Shown: piece after piece, positions 9,087-17,048 of the stretch
Layout of the letters: each line of letters begins with the position of its first letter
Numbering within the stretch: the first letter of the stretch is position 1
Source of the DNA: Anaerolineae bacterium
Lineage (GTDB): Bacteria > Chloroflexota > Anaerolineae > 4572-78 > J111
Direction of reading: 5' to 3'
Assembly (NCBI GenBank): GCA_023151115.1
Contig: JAKLJP010000003.1
Span: 124,001-188,000, forward strand
Length of the DNA stretch: 64,000 nucleotides
The notes under the pieces: model-generated
The model's database searches: none
Seen by the model: the letters and a program-made list of their open reading frames with translations, nothing else
What the model was told of the DNA's origin: nothing
Translations under genes and position numbers: made by a program

Positions 9087-9160
9087 ACGATTTTTATGAT
9101 ACCCGATACGTTTTCGGTCAAGCTCACCACTCGACCATATTGCTCCACCATCAACAAATC
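9083..9160 (-). pseudogene. Tail of a lost gene upstream of the methylase
   Basis: An open frame on the minus strand ends in a TGA that overlaps the methylase ATG (ATGA). It encodes only about 25 residues (YGRVVSLTENVSGIIKIV at its end) before running into the 3' end of the DUF1116 gene. The ATGA overlap suggests this was the gene preceding the methylase in a restriction-modification operon, cut off at about 9150-9160. No family can be named from so short a piece. Confidence 0.35.
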
Positions 9161-10557
9161 TCTTTCAAGCGTTCAAATGCCGCCACAAACGCCCCTTCCG
9201 GGGCGAGCAGCACCCCCGCGCCGACCTGCCCAATGCCCGGCGTTTTGTGAGCGATGCCGGTGTTCAGGCGGGGCAAAATGCCGGTTTCCATAATTTTACG
9301 CACGTCAATGCCCAGCGGTGTGCCCCGAAAATTGAAGTGGGGAATGGAAAAGGCTTCGCTTTCGCCGAAGCAGATTTCGTACATCTCCAGCGTGGCCTCG
9401 ACGGCATCGGCCGGTGTGCCGCCGACAAACTTGGTAATGGCCGGGGCGGCGGCCATAGCAAAGCCGCCGAAACCGGCCGTTTCGGTGATGGTGCTGTCGC
9501 CGATGTCGGGGTTGGCGTCGGCTTCGCTGTAGCCGGGGAAGAACAGACCCCGTACCATGCCCGCCGGGGCGGTGAACCATTCGCCCGGAAAGCCGGCCAG
9601 GCGGATGCCGAAATCGGTCCCATTGCGGGCCATGGTGGTCACAATGCTGCTGCCGGCCATGTCCGGCCCTTCGGCGGCTTCGGTCATGGCTTTGGCGGCG
9701 GGCATACTCAGATTGAGGAAAAAGTGGTCGTTGCTGTCAATAAATTGAAAGACGGCTTTGGCGACTTCGGGCGGTGAGGTGGCAATGAGGTGAGGCGTGA
9801 TGACCCGCAAAAACAGGCTGGTTCCGGCCCGGTTGCGATTGTGGCACTCGTCGCCCATGTGCAGGGCTTGGCTGATGAGGCCGCGCAGATCAATCCCGCC
9901 TTCGATTTGGGCAATGGCCCGCTGAAGCGCCGGATAAAGGGTCTGCTCCATCCAGTGCAGCCGCTGGTAGACCTCCGGGCCAAAGGCGCCGTAACGCAGC
10001 ACCTTGCCCAGGCCCTCGTTCTGGGTGGCGTAGGCTTTGTTGCCAAATTCCTTGTTTTCAATAATAAACACCGGCATCGAGGGCGAAATAATCCCGGCCA
10101 TCGGCCCGGCGGCGTGATAGTGATGGCATGGCGCAAATTCGATCTCCCCGTTGGCAGCCAGTTCGGCGACCTCGTCCTCGGTTTTAGCCAACCCTTCGTA
10201 GACCAGCGCGCCCATCACCGCGCCGCGCTGCGGGCCGCACATCCGCTCCCAGGTGATCGGTGGGCCGGCGTGGAGGATCAATTTGTTGTGGTAGCCGGGA
10301 ATCGTCTCCCTGGCTACCCCCATACCGACCAGATGGGGCCGGCCTTTCTGGATGATTTCAACCACGCGGGCGTTAACTTCGTCAATATCCACCCCGGTTT
10401 TGGTAAACAGCAGGTGGGGAACGTCGTTTTTCGGGGGCCGCCAATCTACGTTGACTACGTTGACCTGCTGCTCGGCCAGACTTTCGGCAAAAGCAGCCAG
10501 GCCAACGTTGACGACGGTGAGGGGTTGGGTAAAAAGGGATTGTATAGTTTGAGTCAT
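9151..10557 (-). CDS. DUF1116 protein, oxamate carbamoyltransferase subunit-like (AllG/YlbE)
   Basis: This 468-residue protein matches E. coli YlbE (now AllG) in length and content. It has an N-terminal PLTVVNVGLAAFAESLAEQ segment followed by VVNVDWRPP, then the DUF1116 core with GPPITWERMCGPQRGAVMGA, ECHNRNRAG and the C-terminal TGIAHKTPGIGQVGAG. In E. coli, FdrA (AllF), YlbE (AllG) and YlbF (AllH) together act as the oxamate carbamoyltransferase of anaerobic allantoin degradation, passing carbamoyl phosphate to carbamate kinase. Here the partner FdrA lies immediately upstream on the same strand. An AllH (DUF2877) gene and a carbamate kinase are not in the window. The oxamate role is therefore inferred. 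Confidence 0.85.
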   Translation of the reverse strand: MTQTIQSLFTQPLTVVNVGLAAFAESLAEQQVNVVNVDWRPPKNDVPHLLFTKTGVDIDEVNARVVEIIQKGRPHLVGMGVARETIPGYHNKLILHAGPPITWERMCGPQRGAVMGALVYEGLAKTEDEVAELAANGEIEFAPCHHYHAAGPMAGIISPSMPVFIIENKEFGNKAYATQNEGLGKVLRYGAFGPEVYQRLHWMEQTLYPALQRAIAQIEGGIDLRGLISQALHMGDECHNRNRAGTSLFLRVITPHLIATSPPEVAKAVFQFIDSNDHFFLNLSMPAAKAMTEAAEGPDMAGSSIVTTMARNGTDFGIRLAGFPGEWFTAPAGMVRGLFFPGYSEADANPDIGDSTITETAGFGGFAMAAAPAITKFVGGTPADAVEATLEMYEICFGESEAFSIPHFNFRGTPLGIDVRKIMETGILPRLNTGIAHKTPGIGQVGAGVLLAPEGAFVAAFERLKEIC

Positions 10558-10570
10558 TTGTTATCTCCCG

Positions 10571-10703
10571 ATGAGGCGAGGAGGCGTGAGGCGGGGAAGC
10601 GATACGAAGATTGAAGATGGTAGATGGAAGATAGAAGATGGTCAATAAAAACTATCCTCCATCCTCTATCCTCTATCCTTCGCCTCCTCGCATCCTCGCA
10701 TCT
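10571..10703. repeat. Nested palindromic arrays, GAGGCGT and GATAGAA words
   Basis: An outer pair is made of GAGGCGW repeats (10573-10592) and CGCCTCCTCGCATCC repeats (10680-10702). An inner pair is made of GAAGATGGTAGATGGAAGATAG-type heptamers (10613-10641) and the complementary CTATCCTCCATCC arm (10650-10679). It fills the gap between the fdrA and DUF1116 genes; the last bases overlap the fdrA stop codon. Confidence 0.65.
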
Positions 10704-12252
10704 ATTTCACAATCAACGCCGCCAGCTTCGCCGCTGCTGCATTGCTGGTCAGTACGAGCATGCCACTGGCTTCCAGCGCAGCGACCTGCTTGCTCAACCG
10801 CTGGGGGTCGGCTTCGGTGCCGGTGACAGCGCCGACGACAATCAATTCTTGGCCGCGCTCAGCGGCAGTGGTTTTCATCTGGCGGATGGCCGGGCCGAGT
10901 TCACTGGCCGGGTCGGGGTGCGCGCCGTAGCCCAACACCACGTCAAGCATAACCACCGCCACAGAGGGGTCGGCGGCTTCGCGCAGCATCCGCCGCATCC
11001 GCAAATCGTTGTCAATCATGGGGTGGGGCCGGCCGACGGTAAATTCGTCCTCGCCCAGGTCAACCACGGTGTGTTCCTGCGACTCGGTGGCCTGGGGGAG
11101 CTGCCATTGTTTGTTGGGGGCAATGTTCGACCAGACCCCGCCCACCTGCTCGTTCCACAAGAGCAATGTTTCGGCGGCCAGAGTCCCCCCGCTGAACAGG
11201 CCGCGCAGATACTTTTGTTCCGGCTTGAGCAGGGTTCTCAGGTGGGTCGCCTGCGTGACCAGATCGAGCCGTTCCATTTCCAGCACCGCAGCCGCGTCCG
11301 GGCCTTCATACCCTTCCACTTGAGCGGCTGCCAGATAAGCCGCCTCTTGCAGCGTGCGCGCCGGGATCGCTCCGGCAGCCAGTTCCGGGTCGCCGCCCAG
11401 AAAACAGACCACGGCCGGTTTGTCGCTGGCCTGCACCTGGCCCAGGATTTTTTGCATGACAGCCGGATCGGGCGGCTTGGAAACCAGCAGCAAAACCTGC
11501 GTGGCCGGGTCGGCCTGCAAGGCTTTGACCCCCTCCAGCATCATCAACCCGCCGACGCTGGCCTTGACATCACGCCCGCCGACGCCGAGGGCCTGCGACA
11601 CCCCCACGCCCAATTTCGCCAGCAGGGTGCTGACCTCCTGCAAGCCCGTGCCGGAAGCGGAGACAAGCCCCACCGGCCCGCGCGGAACCGCATTGGCAAA
11701 GCCCAGGGCCGCCCCATTGATAATGGCCGTGCCCGCGTCCGGCCCCATCAGCAGCAGGCCGTGATCGCGGGCGTAGGTTTTGAGGGCCACTTCGTCTTCG
11801 ACCGGAACATTGTCGCTAAAGAGCAGTACGTGCAGGCCGCTGCGCAGGGCCGACCAGGCTTCGGCAACGGCGTAGCGCCCGGCCACCGAAATAACGGCCA
11901 GGTTGGCCGCCGGGTTGTTTCTGGCCGCGCCGCGCAGGGTTTTGGGCCGAAATTCGGCGCTGCCGCCGCTGCCGGTTTTTTGGGCTAACAGGCTTTCGGC
12001 TTTGGCCAGGGCGGCCTGGCCGGCCCCATTCTCGCCGGCAGTCAGAACGGCAATGACCAGATCATTGGGGCCGGCGGCCTGGGCTTCGGCGGTGAGCAGA
12101 CCGGCCTCTTTGAGCATGGCTTTGTTGGCCTCGGTGGCCATGATAACGGCGGCGTCCTGCACCCCGTCCAGCTTGGTCAGTTCCCTGGCGACCAGCATTA
12201 GTGAAACCGAGTCATAATATTGGCTGGGTTTGATCAGGGTTTGGATGGACAT
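10702..12252 (-). CDS. fdrA: FdrA protein, succinyl-CoA-synthetase-fold carbamoyltransferase subunit (AllF)
   Basis: This protein has 516 residues, the usual length of FdrA. It shows the two Rossmann-like CoA-ligase/synthetase domains: LMGPDAGTAIINGAALGFAN and GLVSASGTGLQEVSTLL in the N-terminal half, and LRGLFSGGTLAAET, PHPMIDNDLRMRRM and VVMLDVVLGYGAH in the C-terminal half. The start ATG follows an AGAAGG ribosome site. In E. coli FdrA (AllF) works with YlbE and YlbF on oxamate; the DUF1116 (YlbE-like) gene follows directly. It is divergent from the BMP-type importer operon across a 429-bp gap containing a CACCCG-C-CGGGTG palindrome, which suggests joint control with uptake. Cytoplasmic. 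Confidence 0.88.
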   Translation of the reverse strand: MSIQTLIKPSQYYDSVSLMLVARELTKLDGVQDAAVIMATEANKAMLKEAGLLTAEAQAAGPNDLVIAVLTAGENGAGQAALAKAESLLAQKTGSGGSAEFRPKTLRGAARNNPAANLAVISVAGRYAVAEAWSALRSGLHVLLFSDNVPVEDEVALKTYARDHGLLLMGPDAGTAIINGAALGFANAVPRGPVGLVSASGTGLQEVSTLLAKLGVGVSQALGVGGRDVKASVGGLMMLEGVKALQADPATQVLLLVSKPPDPAVMQKILGQVQASDKPAVVCFLGGDPELAAGAIPARTLQEAAYLAAAQVEGYEGPDAAAVLEMERLDLVTQATHLRTLLKPEQKYLRGLFSGGTLAAETLLLWNEQVGGVWSNIAPNKQWQLPQATESQEHTVVDLGEDEFTVGRPHPMIDNDLRMRRMLREAADPSVAVVMLDVVLGYGAHPDPASELGPAIRQMKTTAAERGQELIVVGAVTGTEADPQRLSKQVAALEASGMLVLTSNAAAAKLAALIVK

Positions 12253-12394
12253 CGTGAGCCTTCTTTCTTACCTCATACCAAGTAAGTTATACTATAGCCA
12301 GCAGGCTGATTATACACCCGCCGGGTGAATTGATAAATTTTGCGCATAAGGCTAATACGGTGTTGACTCATATTTTGGGGGAAACGTGGTACGT

Positions 12395-12432
12395 GTTGCG
12401 TCTTGCGTAAAAACTCACGCAAGACGCAAGAC
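12395..12432. repeat. Palindromic array, ACGCAAG word
   Basis: GTTGCGTCTTGCGT (12395-12408) faces ACGCAAGACGCAAGAC (12417-12432): two ACGCAAG heptamers in each arm across an 8-base loop. It has the same architecture as the other heptamer arrays with a different word. Confidence 0.6.
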
Positions 12433-12539
12433 AACTTTTTAATGAGGCACAAGATACCTGTTTGCCAAATCCAGAGATGGGGGTAAAATCGTGGTTTACA
12501 ACGACAGGACCGTGACGATGCCGTCGCGTTTTAGATTTT

Positions 12540-12589
12540 GTAGAGTCGAGCTTTCAGCACCTTGTCCCTGGCTAAAACCTCGACTCTAC
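12540..12589. repeat. 11-bp perfect inverted repeat upstream of the BMP operon
   Basis: GTAGAGTCGAG (12540-12550) and CTCGACTCTAC (12579-12589) flank a 28-base loop. It lies about 90 bp upstream of the lipoprotein start, in the presumed leader or promoter region. It could be an RNA hairpin or a mobile palindrome. Confidence 0.45.
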
Positions 12590-12681
12590 CTGTATCTGGG
12601 AGGTGAAACGGGGAAATAATTGTCAATGTTGAATAGTCAATTGTTAATTGCTAACTGTTAAACTCAAAGGAGGATGAACAG

Positions 12682-13803
12682 ATGTTGAAAAAAGTGGTCC
12701 TATTGTTGGCAGCTATTTTGGGTTTGGGGCTGATGGCCGCCTGCGGCGCTGCGCCGACGCCCGAAACCGTGACCGTGGTTGAAACCGTGATCGTTGAGAA
12801 GGAAGTGGAAAAAGTGGTGACGGTCGAGGTTCCGGCCGCTGCGCCTACCGAAGCGGCGATGGAAGCCAAGACGCTGGTGGTCTTTGGGGCCTATGCCACC
12901 GCCATCGAAGAGCCGTGGGATGGGGTGATTCATGCCGCCCTGAATAAAGCCCAGGAGGAGGGCCGCATTGAATATACCTACACCGACGACATCGGCTATG
13001 CCGGCGACATGGAGCGTATTCTGCGCGAAGTGGCCGAACAAACCCAGCCGGACATCATTTTTGGCGACGCCTTTGGCAACGAAGAGGCGGTGCGCCGCGT
13101 GGCTGCCGATTACCCGGACATCGCCTTTGTCTTTGGCTCCGGCGGCGGCCCGGCTGAGCCGAATTTTTCTGTGTTTGACAACTGGATTCACGAGCCGGCC
13201 TATTTGAGCGGTATGCTGGCCGGCGGCCTGACCAAGAGCAACGTCATCGGGGTGGTCGGCGGCTTCCCGGTGCCCGAAGTGAACCGCATCGTCAACGCCT
13301 TTATTGCCGGGGCGGAATCGGTGAACCCGGAGGTGGATGTCAAAACCACCTTTATCAATAGCTGGTTCGACCCGGCCGCGGCTAAAGAAGCGGCCCTGGC
13401 CCAGGTTGACGCCGGAGCCGATGTGCTTTTTGCCGAGCGCTTTGGAGTGATCGAAGCGGCGGCGGAAAATGATTTGTACGCCTTCGGCAACATGAGTGAC
13501 CAGACTGAGCTGGCCCCGGAACACGTGGTCAGCGGGCCGGTTTGGAACATGAACCCGACGGTGGATTATGTGATCAACCAGGTGGCCGGCGGGACCTACA
13601 CTGCCCAAGACCTCAAGGATTTCAGCATGGTCGCCAAGGGCGGCGCAAGCTTGGCCCCAATCAATGAGGCGGTCAAAGGTGGCATCCCGGCCGAGTTGGT
13701 CGAGCAGGTCAAGGCCAAAGAGCAGGAGATTATCAGCGGCCTCTTCCGGGTGGACATCGCCGAGGCCCAGCCGCCGGCGTCATCGAAGGCAGCAGCAGAG
13801 TAA
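12682..13803 (+). CDS. BMP family ABC transporter substrate-binding lipoprotein
   Basis: This 373-residue protein has a lipoprotein signal (KKVVLLLAAILGLGLMAAC, lipobox LMAAC, lipidated Cys near residue 21), a charged valine/glutamate-rich linker, then a BMP/PnrA-like periplasmic-binding fold. Visible elements include DDIGYAGDMERILREVAEQ, DIIFGDAFGNEEAV, GVVGGFPVPEVNRIVNAF and DAGADVLFAERFGVIEAA. BMP proteins bind nucleosides or nucleobases at the outer face of the membrane and feed a permease pair. The start has an AAAGGAGG ribosome site 8 bases upstream. The downstream ATPase, two permeases and cytosine deaminase suggest that the cargo is cytosine or a cytosine-containing compound, though BMP proteins for purines are equally known. 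Confidence 0.9.
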   Translation: MLKKVVLLLAAILGLGLMAACGAAPTPETVTVVETVIVEKEVEKVVTVEVPAAAPTEAAMEAKTLVVFGAYATAIEEPWDGVIHAALNKAQEEGRIEYTYTDDIGYAGDMERILREVAEQTQPDIIFGDAFGNEEAVRRVAADYPDIAFVFGSGGGPAEPNFSVFDNWIHEPAYLSGMLAGGLTKSNVIGVVGGFPVPEVNRIVNAFIAGAESVNPEVDVKTTFINSWFDPAAAKEAALAQVDAGADVLFAERFGVIEAAAENDLYAFGNMSDQTELAPEHVVSGPVWNMNPTVDYVINQVAGGTYTAQDLKDFSMVAKGGASLAPINEAVKGGIPAELVEQVKAKEQEIISGLFRVDIAEAQPPASSKAAAE

Positions 13804-13807
13804 AGGC

Positions 13808-13880
13808 AGCAGGGGAGCGGAGGAGCGGGGGTGCAGGGGAGAAATCCCCCCTGCCCCTCTGCACCCCTGCCCCCCTGCTC
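13808..13880. repeat. Palindromic G/C-rich array between BMP protein and ATPase genes
   Basis: An arm rich in GCAGGGGAG/GGAGCGGGGGTGCAGGGG (13808-13844) faces CCCCTGCCCCTCTGCACCCC and CCCCCTGCTC (13846-13880). It acts as a large hairpin between a highly expressed binding-protein gene and its ATPase, so it could stabilise the upstream mRNA segment or attenuate the downstream genes. It is built like the heptamer arrays. Confidence 0.55.
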
Positions 13881-13896
13881 AGTTAAAGGGTTTCCT

Positions 13897-15408
13897 GTGG
13901 ATAACATCCCCACCCCCGCCGTCGAACTGCGGCAGATTACCAAACGTTTTGGCGCGCTGGTGGCCAATGACCGGGTAAACTTTTGCCTGCGCCGGGGCGA
14001 AATCCACGCCCTGTTGGGCGAGAACGGCGCAGGCAAAAGCACGTTGATGCGCATCCTCTACGGCCTGTACCAAGCCGACGAGGGGGAAATTTTGGTCAAC
14101 GGCCGGCCCGCCGAAATCAGGTCGCCCAAAGATGCCATTCGCCTGGGCATTGGCATGGTCACCCAGCACTTTGCCCTGGCCGCGCCGCTGACTGTGACCG
14201 AAAATATCATCCTGGGCTACACCGGCTCGGTGCGGCTGAACCTGGCCGAAGCGCACCAAAAGGTGGCCGAGGCTGCGGCCCGCTACGGCCTCGACGTGGA
14301 GCCGGCGGCGTTGGTCAAAAATTTATCGGTGGGGCAGCGCCAGCGGGTGGAAATTCTGAAGGCGCTGTATCGCCAGGCCAGGGTGTTGATTTTGGATGAG
14401 CCGACTGCCGTGCTGATTCCGCAGGAAGTGGAGCAGCTTTTTGCTACCCTGCAGCAGCTCCAGCAAAGCGGCCTGTCGGTTATTTTTATCAGCCACAAGC
14501 TCAATGAGGTCATGACCATCACCCAACAGGTGACGGTGCTGCGGGGCGGCCAAGTCATCGGCTCGGTGGCGACCGGCGAGACGACCCCGGCCCAACTGGC
14601 CCGCATGATGGTGGGCCGCGAAACATTTGGGGTCAACAAGGACCAAGGCGGGGATTCTAAATCCGCTAGACAGGCGGCCATTCTGCAACTGGAGCGGGTA
14701 GCGGCGCTGGACCGCCAGGGCTTGCCGGCGGTTAAAAATATTTCGCTCGACGTGTTTGGCGGGGAAATTGTGGGCCTGGCCGGGGTATCGGGCAACGGGC
14801 AGGTCGAGCTGGCCGAGGTGCTGGCCGGGACGCGCCGGCCCAGCGGCGGGCGGATTGTGGTCGCCGGGCGAGATGTGACCGGGGCCGGGCCGGCCGAGAT
14901 GATGGCTGCCGGGGTGGGCCGCATTCCCGAAGACCGCCACGCCAGTGTGGTCGGCGAGATGACGGTGGCCCAGAATATGGCCCTGGAACACCTGACCAGC
15001 TTTGCCCCCAACGGCCTGCTGGACCGCCGCCGTTTGCAGCAGCACGCCGAAAAGCTAATTGCCGAGTATCAAATCAAAGCCGCGCCCGGTGATAAAATCC
15101 GCACCCTGTCGGGCGGCAACATGCAAAAAGTTATCCTGGCCCGCGTCATCGAACAGAAACCGCAGGTGATTATCGTCGCCCAGCCCACGCGCGGCCTCGA
15201 CGTGGGCGCGACCGAATACGTGCGCGGCCGGCTGCTGGAACAGCGCCATCGAGGCGCGGCCATTCTGCTCATCTCCGAGGATTTGGATGAGATTCTGGAA
15301 TTGTCGGATCGGATTGCCGTGATTTACGAGGGTGAGATTATGGGCATTTTGACCGCCGCTGAGGCCGATACAGAGCGGCTGGGGCTGTTGATGGCGGGGA
15401 TGAGGTGA
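13897..15408 (+). CDS. ABC transporter ATP-binding protein, double cassette (nucleoside/nucleobase importer)
   Basis: This protein has 503 residues from a GTG at 13897, chosen because AAAGGG lies 6 bases upstream and homology begins right after; an earlier in-frame ATG at 13831 falls inside the palindromic array. The first cassette has Walker A GENGAGKST, signature LSVGQRQR, Walker B VLILDEPTA and the switch histidine in FISHKLNEV. The second is the degenerate type seen in RbsA/YufO-like proteins: GVSGNGQVEL replaces Walker A, with LSGGNMQK and IIVAQPTRGLD (Gln-Pro in place of Glu-Pro). It energises the permeases at 17048 and 18212 with the BMP lipoprotein at 12682. Three unrelated genes lie between it and the permeases. 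Confidence 0.9.
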   Translation: MDNIPTPAVELRQITKRFGALVANDRVNFCLRRGEIHALLGENGAGKSTLMRILYGLYQADEGEILVNGRPAEIRSPKDAIRLGIGMVTQHFALAAPLTVTENIILGYTGSVRLNLAEAHQKVAEAAARYGLDVEPAALVKNLSVGQRQRVEILKALYRQARVLILDEPTAVLIPQEVEQLFATLQQLQQSGLSVIFISHKLNEVMTITQQVTVLRGGQVIGSVATGETTPAQLARMMVGRETFGVNKDQGGDSKSARQAAILQLERVAALDRQGLPAVKNISLDVFGGEIVGLAGVSGNGQVELAEVLAGTRRPSGGRIVVAGRDVTGAGPAEMMAAGVGRIPEDRHASVVGEMTVAQNMALEHLTSFAPNGLLDRRRLQQHAEKLIAEYQIKAAPGDKIRTLSGGNMQKVILARVIEQKPQVIIVAQPTRGLDVGATEYVRGRLLEQRHRGAAILLISEDLDEILELSDRIAVIYEGEIMGILTAAEADTERLGLLMAGMR

Positions 15409-15464
15409 TTCAGTTGTGGATTGGGGAGGTTAAGGCGAGGGATAAACCTTTTTCGGAAAGTTTG

Positions 15465-15731
<267 letters not shown>

Positions 15732-15841
15732 ATTCTGTGTTCCTTTTTGGCTTTGGATGTCGAGATTAGAAGCCTCAAGTTTGATGGTGAGCCAAACAAT
15801 TTAAGCAAAGACACGATAGTTTGTCAAGAAAATTTGAGGTC

Positions 15842-16189
15842 ATGAGAAAAGCCATCCAAATCGAAGAGCTGCGCCCCGGCAGCGGCCCTACCGCTGAGCG
15901 AGGCCAGGTCGTCACCATTCACTACACCGGCTTTCTGAACCAAGGCGACAAATTCCAGGAAAATTTCACATGCACTTTTCGGCTGGGCAGCCGGGAGGTG
16001 ATTCCCGGCCTGGAATATGGCGTCGAGGGGATGCGGGTGGGCGGCCTGCGGCGGGTGCGGGTCGGGCCGCGCCTGGCTTATGGGGCGGCGGGCGTGCCTG
16101 GTCTGATCCCACCCAACGCAGTATTGATCTTTGAAGTTGAATTATTGGACGCGGATTTGTCGGATCGCGCGGATAAAAACAAAAATTAA
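15842..16189 (+). CDS. FKBP-type peptidyl-prolyl cis-trans isomerase
   Basis: This protein has 115 residues from the ATG at 15842; a TTG at 15821 would add seven residues. The FKBP core is visible: GQVVTIHYTGFL near the N-terminus, FRLGSREVIPGLEYGVEGMRVGG in the middle, and RRVRVGPRLAYGAAGVPGLIPPNAVLIFEVELL at the end. It catalyses proline isomerisation in protein folding. No signal peptide is present, so it acts in the cytoplasm. The last dozen residues (DADLSDRADKNKN) are encoded by one arm of an inverted-repeat array (16144-16222) and look like an acquired tail. It sits between the importer ATPase and permease genes without an obvious functional link. Confidence 0.88.
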   Translation: MRKAIQIEELRPGSGPTAERGQVVTIHYTGFLNQGDKFQENFTCTFRLGSREVIPGLEYGVEGMRVGGLRRVRVGPRLAYGAAGVPGLIPPNAVLIFEVELLDADLSDRADKNKN

Positions 16190-16222
16190 AATCAGTCGAA
16201 TCCGCTCGATCCGTGTCCCATA
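16144..16222. repeat. Inverted-repeat array reading into the FKBP gene end
   Basis: GGACGCGGATTTGTCGGATC and GCGCGGAT (16147-16173) face ATCCGCTCGATCCGTGTCC (16200-16219). The left arm is translated as the FKBP tail and the stop lies in the loop. This is the CGCGGAT-word version of the palindromic arrays. Confidence 0.5.
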
Positions 16223-16250
16223 ATTCTCATGAACGACCCAAGGAGGAACC

Positions 16251-17048
16251 ATGACTGAAAAGCTAATGACCCCGGAGGAATATCAGCGCCATGTGCTGTT
16301 ATTACTCACTGCGCTATTCCCGGAAAAATATTTCGAGGCCACCGACGACCCCATGGTGATTGCTTATCAATCGGCCAGCCTGGGGCTGGATAATCTCTAC
16401 ACCGTTTACCGGCGGGATCAATTGGGGCCAAAAGAGCGCGATGAGTATATCGAGGCCCATTTCTCGCGGATCATCGCCAACTTCAACATCGAGGGCCAAA
16501 TTGAGACGACCTCCTGGGCCGAAGTTCAGGAGAAAGTTTTGCTCCAGCTTATGCCGATCAGCCATCGCCAGATGGTGCCCTTGATATATTATCCCCTCTC
16601 GCCGGAGGTTGACATCGGCGTGGTGGTTGACCTGCCCACGGCCTATTCCTACGTGCGCGAAAAAGACCTGGCCCGCTGGGGCGTCACCCCGGCCCAATTG
16701 TATGAGACCGCCCTCAAAAATCTTGAACAAGCCTCGACAGGTTTGGAGGTTCAGTTTGTGGAGGGGCCGGAACGTTTTTTGGTGGTTGAAACCAAAGACA
16801 GCTTTGATGCGGCGCGGTTGCTGCTGCCCAACATTCACAGATTTGTCACCGAGGAGTTGGGCGAGCCGTGCCTGGCGGCCATCCCCAACCGCGACTTTCT
16901 GATCTTCTGGCCCGCTTCCAACTCGGCCGATTTCAATCACCATGTCCGAGCGCAGGTGCAGCGCGACTTCGAGACGCAGCCGTATGCCTTAACCGCAAAG
17001 ATTTTTGTGGTTACGGTAGCCGGCCTTACGGTGGAGGAAGATGATTGA
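16251..17048 (+). CDS. DUF1444 (YtpQ-like) protein
   Basis: This protein has 265 residues and resembles the DUF1444/YtpQ family. It has an N-terminal helical region (TPEEYQRHVLLLLTALFPEKYFEA), a middle IYYPLSPEVDIGVVVDLPTAYSYV, and a C-terminal IPNRDFLIFWPAS segment. The family's biochemical role is unknown; in Bacillus ytpQ is a housekeeping-type gene. An AAGGAGGAACC ribosome site precedes the ATG. The stop overlaps the start of the permease gene (TGATG), so the two are translationally coupled. A link to the transporter, perhaps in assembly or regulation, is possible but unsupported. Confidence 0.75.
   Translation: MTEKLMTPEEYQRHVLLLLTALFPEKYFEATDDPMVIAYQSASLGLDNLYTVYRRDQLGPKERDEYIEAHFSRIIANFNIEGQIETTSWAEVQEKVLLQLMPISHRQMVPLIYYPLSPEVDIGVVVDLPTAYSYVREKDLARWGVTPAQLYETALKNLEQASTGLEVQFVEGPERFLVVETKDSFDAARLLLPNIHRFVTEELGEPCLAAIPNRDFLIFWPASNSADFNHHVRAQVQRDFETQPYALTAKIFVVTVAGLTVEEDD

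Larger units (their letters stand above)
12253..12681. other. Divergent intergenic region of fdrA and the BMP importer
   Basis: These 429 bases hold no convincing gene. They contain a perfect 13-bp palindrome, CACCCG-C-CGGGTG (12315-12327), near the fdrA start and thus a candidate operator. They also contain two larger inverted repeats (12395-12432 and 12540-12589) and an AAAGGAGG ribosome site just before the BMP gene. Both divergent promoters presumably lie here; I could not pick a convincing -35/-10 pair. Confidence 0.4.

Noticed and set aside
10624..11988. 454-codon open frame on the plus strand opposite fdrA
   Set aside because: It is the mirror of the FdrA coding sequence in a high-GC region. 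The product is rich in His/Gln/Arg without any fold pattern.
12700..13608. Long open frame on the minus strand, histidine- and glycine-rich (302 codons)
   Set aside because: It is the antisense shadow of the BMP lipoprotein gene, with shadow-like composition and no ribosome site.
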